A program made the translations under genes and the position numbers. Under the pieces are notes generated by a model. That model was not told the origin of the DNA. It saw only the letters and a program-made list of their open reading frames with translations, and searched no databases. Shown piece after piece: positions 24,533 to 30,046 of a stretch of 30,046 nt of DNA. Numbering within the stretch: the first letter of the stretch is position 1; each line of letters opens with the position of its first letter. The stretch is taken from NCBI GenBank assembly GCA_032229885.1, contig JAVYAJ010000156.1:1-30046 (forward strand), read 5' to 3'. The DNA comes from Anammoximicrobium sp032229885. GTDB taxonomy: Bacteria; Planctomycetota; Planctomycetia; Pirellulales; Pirellulaceae.

Positions 24533-24916
24533 TCACGTCGGCTTTGCCGAGCCGGCGTGCATGAAGAACCGCCAGACTGCGGCGTGAGGATCGACTCGCG
24601 TCAGCGTCGCCTGGCCGCGCAGCGCGCGGCCGGCAAATTGGACGACGATCTCGTCTTCGGTGCGGCGAACCCACGTGAACTCGCCTGCGTCCCACCGGGT
24701 CACGCTCCCCCGGTCGCCGGAGATGGGCCCTTGGTAATCGAGGTATACCGTGCGGTGCGGCGGCAGCGCTTCGGCGGCAATGACGCGGTCGCTGGCGGGC
24801 GGCTCGGCCAATGCCCACGTCAGCAACGCCGGGCCATCTTCCAGGAACAAGTCCCAGTGCAGCGGTCGCGAACCGCCGTGGGATGGATCGTGACGGCTGA
24901 TGGCAAAACGCGGCAT
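24533..24916 (-). CDS. Stand-alone LigD 3'-phosphoesterase-like domain protein
   Basis: A 127-residue protein resembling only the N-terminal phosphoesterase domain of DNA ligase D, which trims 3' ends in bacterial non-homologous end joining. Matches are RHD near residue 9, LHWDLFLEDG (H20, D22), LLTWAL, then HRTVYLDYQGPI (H54, Y58) and GSVTRWDAGEF. By comparison with LigD, the His, His, Asp, His and Tyr of the active site are kept but the Arg in HYDxRLE is Phe24, and the first loop is longer, so activity may be altered or lost. Short versions like this occur in planctomycetes; their role is not established. It converges on uvrB, which is suggestive but not proof of a repair role. ATG 24916 has no strong ribosome site. 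Confidence 0.75.
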   Translation of the reverse strand: MPRFAISRHDPSHGGSRPLHWDLFLEDGPALLTWALAEPPASDRVIAAEALPPHRTVYLDYQGPISGDRGSVTRWDAGEFTWVRRTEDEIVVQFAGRALRGQATLTRVDPHAAVWRFFMHAGSAKPT

Positions 24917-25058
24917 GGGCTTAGGACCGTTCGATCATTTGTTGTCCGATCGTTTACAGGGAAGGCGTGGCGATTTGTAGTCGTTCACGGTTTGTCACGC
25001 CAGCCTAATCGCGACAACCTGCGTGGCAAGACAAGCGAGCCTTGATGAACGGTCGCCG

Positions 25059-25120
25059 AGAATTGAAGCGGAAGGGGCGAGAGAATTGAAGGGGAAGGGG
25101 GCGCGAGAATGGAAGCGGAA
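25059..25120. repeat. Purine-rich imperfect tandem repeat
   Basis: Three imperfect units beginning GAATTGAAG or GAATGGAAG, each followed by GGGAAGGG-like purines, follow one another over about 62 bases. Strong strand asymmetry (almost no pyrimidines on the plus strand) could allow unusual DNA structure. It runs directly into the hairpin unit at 25111. Confidence 0.65.
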
Positions 25121-25224
25121 GGGCGCAAGCCCTCCGGTGTGTCTGTTCGCGGTCGATCCAGTCCGTCCGCTACGAAGAACCCGTCTGCCACGCAGGACCG
25201 GACGGCTTGCGCCGTTCCGCTTCC
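25111..25224. repeat. Inverted pair of hairpin units with GCAA loops
   Basis: Unit A (25111-25137) and the complement of unit B (25198-25224) agree in 25 of 27 bases. Each contains its own small hairpin, AGGGC-GCAA-GCCCT in A and ACGGC-GCAA-GCCGT in the complement of B. The two differences sit opposite each other in the stem, so base pairing is kept. The 60 bases between are unremarkable. The arrangement resembles bacterial REP/BIME palindromic units. Confidence 0.75.
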
Positions 25225-25296
25225 ATTGACGGCGCATTTCCTGAACGGTTACGCTGATTCTAGATCTCAACCGGGCACTCATTGATCGAACGATCC

Positions 25297-27957
25297 TTAC
25301 CCGCCGATGTTTACAGTCGTGCTGGTCTCGGATTCGACCGCCGTGGACGATCGAAAGCTGTCGACCCGCACCTTGACGCTGAACACGCCGATCCGAGTTG
25401 CCCGGACCTCGAGGTAGAACGGGTTGAGCATCTCGCCCGGACGCATCTCTTTGATGGCCTCGACCTCGACGCGACGGCCATCGGGACTGATCGCCCGCGC
25501 ACCGACGGGGCCGTTCAGTTTGACGTATTCCATGCCCGGAGGCAACTCGAACACGATCCGTACGTTCTTGTCCGAGACATTGCGTCCGTTTTCGACGACG
25601 GCGATGTACGAGACCGATGAATTGACGGTCACCGGATTCTGGCGGCTGGCGATGGATATCTTCAGGTCGCCGACGATCTGCTCGGGCGCCGGCTCGCGCG
25701 GTTCGGGGATCCGGGGCGGCGGTTCGGCTGGTCCGGGCGGTTCGGACGGCTGGCGGACGCTCGGAGCGGCGGCGACGGCGACAGTCGTCTCTTGCACCGC
25801 GCGGACGTTCTGGGCCGTTTCGACGAACACGCGGCACCAAGCGTTCGGCGACGCTTGGACGCACTCGAGGCGGGCCTGTCGCGTGACGCTCTCGCCCGGC
25901 GCCAGCCGCGGCGTGACCCACATCAGCTCGCCGCGGGTCAACGCCTGCGGGTCGTACCCCGTGCTGGCTTGTCGCGGATACAGGGCGCGGTCGTGAAAGC
26001 CGATCAAGCGGACATTGGTCAACGGCACGTTTCCCGTGTTGGCCACGCGCATGGTCACGGTGATCTGCTGGCCGACTTGCCCGTTGGCGGGCGCTTCGAT
26101 CGTCGCTTCGATCGCGGGCTGCGGCGCCGGTTGGGGCGGTTCGGTCCCTGTGACGCAGGCCGTGGCCGTGGCCGAGTGGCCGCCGTCGGCGACGGCCTCG
26201 ACCGTATGGCACAGCCGACCGGGTTGGCGGACAATCAGGTTGACCGCGATTTTGCGGCTGGCGCCCGGCGCCAGCGGTTCGCCCAACGTCCGTTCGATCA
26301 CGGCGCCGCGCTCGGTGGGATGTTCCAAGCCGACCGGCAGCCGGTCGCGAAGCACGACATGATTCAGCGGCTCGGCGCCCGTGTTGGCGACCACCAGCTC
26401 GAAGTCCGCTTGTTGCCCGACTTCGACGGTTTGCGGCCCGGACATCTGCAGACTCAGGCTGGACGAAAACACCCGCGTCGAGACGCACGCCTCGGCCGTG
26501 GCGCGCTGCCCGGCGGCGGCCTCGGCGGTGTCGAGACGGACGCAGAACCGAACCGACGCGTTCTGATCGGCGCGCAACGAGATTGTCAGGTCGCGCATCG
26601 CGCGGGGCGGCAGATCTTCCAGATCCCAGCGCAGCGTATTGCCGATGATCCGGGCCGGCGGCGAGCTGTTCAGATACGTCATGTTGGGCGGCACCGTGCA
26701 ACTGGCGACCAGGCGTTGCGCCACGATGTCTCCCGCATTGCTGACTTCGCCTCGGTAGGTCACTGTCGAGCCGACCGCGGCCGATTCCGGGCCGTACAAC
26801 GTCACGCGCGGATCGGGCGCGCTCCACGTGATCGACGTAAAGCCCTGCCCGACCACCATCGGCGGCAACTCGTCGGTCGGCATCGAAGGCCGCACGATGC
26901 TGATCCGCACTTGGGTGCTGCCGCTCTTGCCGGCCGGCGTCAGGTTCGCGTTGGCCATCCCGTTTTCATCGGCCTTGGCCTCGAATGCGGCCAGGCGGTC
27001 CGGTCCGAACGAAGCCACGCTGGGATCGACGAGTTCGTACCGTGCGATCCAGCCAACCAACGGCTTGCCCGAGCGGCGGCGAATCGTGGTGCTCAGCGTG
27101 TGCGGCTGGGCAGCCAGGACGACCGCCGGCGACGGCAACACCCACTGGACATCGACCCAATACACCGTGGCGGTCTGCCGTCGTTGGTCCCAGATCTCCG
27201 CTTCCGGCGCCACGACCGACACGCGGCTGACGCCCTCGGCCGGAGACGTGACGCTGACCCAGCTCTGGCCGCGCTGGACGGACACGTCGTCCGACGGATC
27301 AGGCGTTCCGCGGGTCAACAGTTGATGTTGAGTGAGCGAACGCGTCACGGCATAGCTTCCGTCCCGTTTGCTGGACACCTCGCGAAACAGGGGGCGCAGG
27401 CAGTCGCGCTCTTCGCCCGCCTGGACAAAGTGTCCGACGCTTTCGGGCGTGAGCGTCCACTCGAGTGGCTGTCGCGGAATGTATTCGCCCGTCGGATCCG
27501 CCAAACCGGATAGGATCACGACCTCGGATCCGACCGGCGCCATGAGCATGGCCGGCGCCAACACCAGGCGGCCGAGCCGTTCGCGATGCAATCCGCTGCA
27601 AAGCGGTGGGGCCGGCATCGCGGGCACGGGGGCGGGCGCCGCGCCGCACGACGGAGCTGGCGCAGCCGCGCCGCAGGACGGGGCGGGCGCAGCCGCGCCG
27701 CACGAGGGGGCGGCCGGCAACGGCATGGTCTCTGAGGGCGGACAGGGCGGAGCGGGCGGTGGGGCGGTGAACGCCGGCGTCGGTGTGCACGGCACGACTT
27801 GCGGCGGGATCACCTCGGTGTAATTGCCGTGCGGCAGGAAAAGCCGTTGCCCGGTCGGATCGATCTTCGGCAGCCTGAGCGGTGCGCAGCCTGCCTGCAG
27901 CGCGCTCAACGCGACTAGCAGCAACGGCAGACGGTGGATTCTACTCGACCAACTCAT
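25297..27957 (-). CDS. Large DUF11-repeat surface lipoprotein
   Basis: An 886-residue lipoprotein precursor: signal LPLLLVALSALQAGC with lipobox LQAGC (Cys near 24). A Pro/Ala-rich linker follows (about 50-115) that repeats PSCGAAAPA three times. Ig-like beta domains come next (about 125-370), including bacterial Ig-like segments such as PLEWTLTPESVGHF. Then four DUF11-type repeats (about 375-490, 495-610, 620-735, 790-885) with the hallmark pattern VEVGQQADFELVVANTGAEP, LNHVVLRDRLPVGLEH and LAPGASRKIAV. A Pro/Glu-rich linker divides the last repeat from the rest. DUF11 proteins are surface or envelope structural proteins, and members like this are abundant in planctomycetes. GAGGAAA about twelve bases upstream of the ATG may be the ribosome site. 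The partner and role are unknown. Confidence 0.87.
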   Translation of the reverse strand: MSWSSRIHRLPLLLVALSALQAGCAPLRLPKIDPTGQRLFLPHGNYTEVIPPQVVPCTPTPAFTAPPPAPPCPPSETMPLPAAPSCGAAAPAPSCGAAAPAPSCGAAPAPVPAMPAPPLCSGLHRERLGRLVLAPAMLMAPVGSEVVILSGLADPTGEYIPRQPLEWTLTPESVGHFVQAGEERDCLRPLFREVSSKRDGSYAVTRSLTQHQLLTRGTPDPSDDVSVQRGQSWVSVTSPAEGVSRVSVVAPEAEIWDQRRQTATVYWVDVQWVLPSPAVVLAAQPHTLSTTIRRRSGKPLVGWIARYELVDPSVASFGPDRLAAFEAKADENGMANANLTPAGKSGSTQVRISIVRPSMPTDELPPMVVGQGFTSITWSAPDPRVTLYGPESAAVGSTVTYRGEVSNAGDIVAQRLVASCTVPPNMTYLNSSPPARIIGNTLRWDLEDLPPRAMRDLTISLRADQNASVRFCVRLDTAEAAAGQRATAEACVSTRVFSSSLSLQMSGPQTVEVGQQADFELVVANTGAEPLNHVVLRDRLPVGLEHPTERGAVIERTLGEPLAPGASRKIAVNLIVRQPGRLCHTVEAVADGGHSATATACVTGTEPPQPAPQPAIEATIEAPANGQVGQQITVTMRVANTGNVPLTNVRLIGFHDRALYPRQASTGYDPQALTRGELMWVTPRLAPGESVTRQARLECVQASPNAWCRVFVETAQNVRAVQETTVAVAAAPSVRQPSEPPGPAEPPPRIPEPREPAPEQIVGDLKISIASRQNPVTVNSSVSYIAVVENGRNVSDKNVRIVFELPPGMEYVKLNGPVGARAISPDGRRVEVEAIKEMRPGEMLNPFYLEVRATRIGVFSVKVRVDSFRSSTAVESETSTTVNIGG

Positions 27958-28494
27958 GGCAACTATCGATTTCCTCGGCTCGCAGCTTTCGACTGCTTTG
28001 CGCTCGCAAACCTACCATGCAGATTGCCTAGACGTTGCTTCTTTGCCACAACACGTGTTGCGGAAAGACGACACTTCGTGCGAAGCCGTAGGGATTGTGA
28101 CGCAGATGCCGTCCGCGGCAGGGTGGTTGTGGGCGGAGGACGAAGGGCGGAGGACGAAGGGCGGAGGACGAAGGGCGGAGGGCGAAGGGCGGAGGGCGAA
28201 GGGCGGAGGCGGAGGGCGGCGCGATGACGGGTGAGAGTTCGACGTTGTTTGTTGTCGGTCGCCGGCCGATCATGGTCGATGGCGGGCGCGAATTGCGGTC
28301 CTGAAGTCTGGGGCCGGACGCCGTGCCTCTTCTCGAACCCGCGCATAAATGGTACGAATATCGCGAGACGGCCTTGTTGTGGCTCTCCGAGTTATGTTGT
28401 GCCCGTGCCGGCTAAGGGTAGGTCGCGAATCGAGCCGATTCTGCTATCAGGCCGCCTTCGCTCGGCGGTTTCAAAACTCATAACGAGCAAAACC
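27958..28494. other. Divergent intergenic region, 537 bases
   Basis: Lies between the start of the lipoprotein gene (minus) and the amidohydrolase gene (plus). It contains a GC-rich minisatellite (28131-28218). The amidohydrolase frame is open from 28231, but the part before 28495 has no homology. No tRNA-like cloverleaf was found in 28220-28494 and no strong promoter pair was seen. Confidence 0.5.
28131..28218. repeat. 14-bp minisatellite, five units and a partial
   Basis: GGGCGGAGGACGAA occurs at 28131, 28145 and 28159, then GGGCGGAGGGCGAA at 28173 and 28187, then a partial unit from 28201. All purines and G/C on the plus strand except the single C positions. Frames read through it on both strands are artefacts. 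Copy number probably varies among related strains. Confidence 0.9.
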
Positions 28495-29778
28495 GTGCAG
28501 CTTCGACAAAACAACGCAACCGCGTGCGCCTATCGAGCCCGCTACCTCTTTCCGATCGTCGGTTCGCCCATCCGTGACGGCGTGTTGACGGTGGCCGGCG
28601 GCCGGATCGTCGCCGTCGGAGAAAACGTTTCGGGGCGTCCGCCGGTCGACCTCGGGGACGTAGCCATCTTGCCCGGCCTGGTCAACGCGCACGTCCATCT
28701 CGAATTCAGCGATCTGGCGACGCCCTTGGGCCGGTCCGACATGCCATTCACGGACTGGCTGATGGAAGTTGTGACATGGCGACGCCAGCAGATGGGCGAA
28801 CCCGATGCGGCGCAACGACGGTTGCAAGCTGCCCGCGACGGGTTGGACGAGGTCGCGCGGACGGGCGCGGCGGTGATCGGCGAGATCGCTTCGCCCGGTT
28901 GGGGCGAAGCCGCGTTTCAGGCAAACCCGCTGGACGCGACCGTATTTCTGGAACTGCTGGGGTTGGATCCGCAGCGCGTCGAGCCGCTGCTAACCGCCGC
29001 GGCCAACCATCTGGCCGCCGTGCCGCGGACGATGTGGCGTCCCGGGCTGGGGCCGCATGCCCCTTATTCAATCAACCCCGAACTGCTGGCGCGGGCGTGC
29101 CCATTGAGCCGTCAGCACCAGGCGCCCGTCGCCATGCACCTGGCGGAAAGTCGGGACGAGCTGGAACTGCTGCAATCGAGCACGGGACCGTTCGTGGGAT
29201 TGTTGGAGGCTTTCGAGGCCTGGCATCCGGGGGCAATCCCTCGCGGATCGCGGCCGCTGGACTATCTGCGCGTCCTCGCCCAGGCGCACCGCGCGCTGAT
29301 CGTGCACGGAAACTATCTCAGTTCGGACGAGATCACGTTTCTGGGGGCGCGGGCCGCGCGGATGTCGGTCGTCTTCTGCCCGCGGACGCACGCCTATTTC
29401 GGACACGAGCCGTATCCGCTGCGGACGCTCGTGGCGGCTGGCGCCAACGTCGCCGTCGGCACGGACTCGCGAGCCTCCAGCCCGAACCTCGATCTGTGGG
29501 AAGATTTGCGGCTGATCCGCCGAACGTTCCCCGAGGTGGCCCCGGCCGACATCTTGCGAATGGGCACGCTGTGTGGCGCGACGGCCTTGGGCGGCGAGCA
29601 GGACTTCGGTTCGCTCGCGCCCGGCAAAGCGGCTCGGCTGGCCTGCCTGCCCTGGCCGTCCGATCCGACCGACGACCCCTACGAAGCCTTGTTCGACTGT
29701 ACCGGGCCGACCCCGCTCGACGGCCGCCAGTGTGAGCATCCTGAAACGACCGCCGACGATTCGCGTCCGGGCGGCTAA
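28495..29778 (+). CDS. Amidohydrolase-family deaminase (SsnA/MtaD/aminodeoxyfutalosine deaminase-like)
   Basis: About 427 residues from a GTG at 28495, chosen because similarity to the family begins just after it (YRARYLFPIVGSPIRDGVLT, then GRIVAVG). Upstream of it the frame is open but unrelated; the ribosome site is weak. The metal-dependent TIM-barrel signature is complete: HVH (H66, H68), GPHAPYS (H188), MHLAES (H215), HGNYLS (H271) and GTDSRASS (D324). Members remove amino groups from purines, methylthioadenosine or aminodeoxyfutalosine, or act on triazines. The last would place it in menaquinone synthesis by the futalosine route, plausible in planctomycetes but unproved here. The C-terminus (GSLAPGKAARLACLPWP) is the usual small beta domain. 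No neighbouring pathway gene helps choose a substrate. Cytoplasmic. Confidence 0.88.
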   Translation: MQLRQNNATACAYRARYLFPIVGSPIRDGVLTVAGGRIVAVGENVSGRPPVDLGDVAILPGLVNAHVHLEFSDLATPLGRSDMPFTDWLMEVVTWRRQQMGEPDAAQRRLQAARDGLDEVARTGAAVIGEIASPGWGEAAFQANPLDATVFLELLGLDPQRVEPLLTAAANHLAAVPRTMWRPGLGPHAPYSINPELLARACPLSRQHQAPVAMHLAESRDELELLQSSTGPFVGLLEAFEAWHPGAIPRGSRPLDYLRVLAQAHRALIVHGNYLSSDEITFLGARAARMSVVFCPRTHAYFGHEPYPLRTLVAAGANVAVGTDSRASSPNLDLWEDLRLIRRTFPEVAPADILRMGTLCGATALGGEQDFGSLAPGKAARLACLPWPSDPTDDPYEALFDCTGPTPLDGRQCEHPETTADDSRPGG

Positions 29779-29867
29779 AGACGCCTCGGCGCCGCGCCCG
29801 CCTGTCCGTCTGCGCCTGGCGCAGTCAAAAGTTGGAAACCGTGGGGGTTAGGCGGAATTGGTTTTGC

Positions 29868-29952
29868 TAGGCGTCTGTCTGAGTATTCGAGAATAGCACA
29901 ACAGGTTGTGTTGCTAGCGATCGCGCCTCTACAATATGTTGTGAGTGGAGCT
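29868..29952. mobile_element. Degenerate, inverted second copy of the miniature element
   Basis: Read on the plus strand, this matches the reverse complement of the element at 7015-7120. It starts TAGG, diverges within the terminal repeat, then has GAGTATTCGA, the CACAAC-AG-GTTGTG palindrome, TTGCTAGCGATCGCGCCTC, and an altered ACAATATGTTGTGAG. Homology stops near 29952, so one terminal repeat is missing or decayed. It is older than the copy at 7015 or was damaged after insertion. Confidence 0.8.
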
Positions 29953-29956
29953 TAAC

Positions 29957-29972
29957 GCGGGCTGTCGCCCGC
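29957..29972. repeat. Short perfect hairpin GCGGGC-tgtc-GCCCGC
   Basis: Six base-pair stem with a four-base loop between the decayed miniature element and the inverted repeat unit. Without a T-run after it, a terminator role for the amidohydrolase gene on the plus strand is possible only weakly. It is more likely part of the compound palindromic repeat at this end. Confidence 0.45.
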
Positions 29973-29987
29973 AACCCAAGAATCTGT

Positions 29988-30033
29988 TTGGCCGAAGGCC
30001 TCTGATCACCGTAGCCTGGGGCAACGCCCCAGG
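29988..30033. repeat. Inverted copy of the left-end repeat family
   Basis: TTGGCCGAAGGCC (29988-30000) followed by a 28-base stretch (30006-30033) that is the exact reverse complement of 34-61 and 102-129. It includes the 19-bp hairpin with 8-bp arms around AAC. The window is thus bounded by inverted copies about 30 kb apart. Confidence 0.88.
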
Positions 30034-30046
30034 GCTGGCGCCGCGC

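Larger units (their letters stand above)
24917..25296. other. Intergenic region rich in repeats, 380 bases
   Basis: No gene is supported. The stretch holds purine-rich direct repeats (25059-25120) and a pair of inverted hairpin units (25111-25137 and 25198-25224). It lies between the start of the LigD-like gene and the end of the DUF11 lipoprotein gene. Confidence 0.6.

Noticed and set aside
28220..28494. Possible tRNA or structured RNA upstream of the amidohydrolase
   Set aside because: No acceptor stem, anticodon arm and TTCRA loop could be aligned together.

Overview
The window reads as a chromosomal stretch from a GC-rich planctomycete, probably a Pirellulales-like bacterium. That assignment is inference. 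It rests on the gene types (hydrazine-synthase-alpha-like haem protein, multihaem cytochrome with TPR tail, DUF11 lipoprotein, short ceramidase-like esterase, secreted beta-helix proteins), on weak Shine-Dalgarno use, and on many short intergenic repeats. No rRNA, tRNA, CRISPR array, phage gene or transposase was found.

Layout. 1-146: two and a partial copies of a 68-bp repeat. 364-3543 (minus): a probable two-gene operon for a secreted ceramidase-like hydrolase and a secreted beta-helix protein, with a good sigma70-type promoter at 3776-3804. 3973-7017 (plus): a small exported protein with two PepSY-like units, then a large secreted beta-helix protein whose stop codon lies inside a miniature inverted-repeat element (7015-7120). 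7754-9379 (plus): STAS protein, membrane-anchored helix-hairpin-helix protein and a Nudix CoA-pyrophosphatase-like enzyme. 9447-11933 (plus): octahaem c-type cytochrome with HEAT and TPR regions, possibly leaderless. 12048-13199 (minus): GT4 glycosyltransferase. 13440-15138 (plus): thyA, then after one base a dihydrofolate reductase fused in frame to a domain closely resembling the association (hub) domain of animal CaMKII. 15286-21397 (plus): a GH95-type alpha-L-fucosidase with an inserted discoidin-like domain, and a hydrazine-synthase-alpha-like dihaem protein with an N-terminal discoidin-like domain. 21502-24410 (plus): ymdB-type phosphodiesterase and uvrB. 24533-24916 (minus): a solitary LigD phosphoesterase-like domain. 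25297-27957 (minus): a large DUF11 surface lipoprotein. 28495-29778 (plus): an amidohydrolase-family deaminase. 29868-30046: a degenerate inverted copy of the miniature element and an inverted copy of the left-end repeat.

How it fits together. There is no single pathway. Housekeeping units (thymidylate/folate, UvrB repair with YmdB, Nudix) alternate with exported carbohydrate- or lipid-active and haem proteins typical of planctomycete envelopes. The most unusual items are the DHFR-CaMKII hub fusion beside thyA, the paired TA-flanked palindromic elements, and a hairpin pair at 25111-25224 whose stems differ by compensatory changes.
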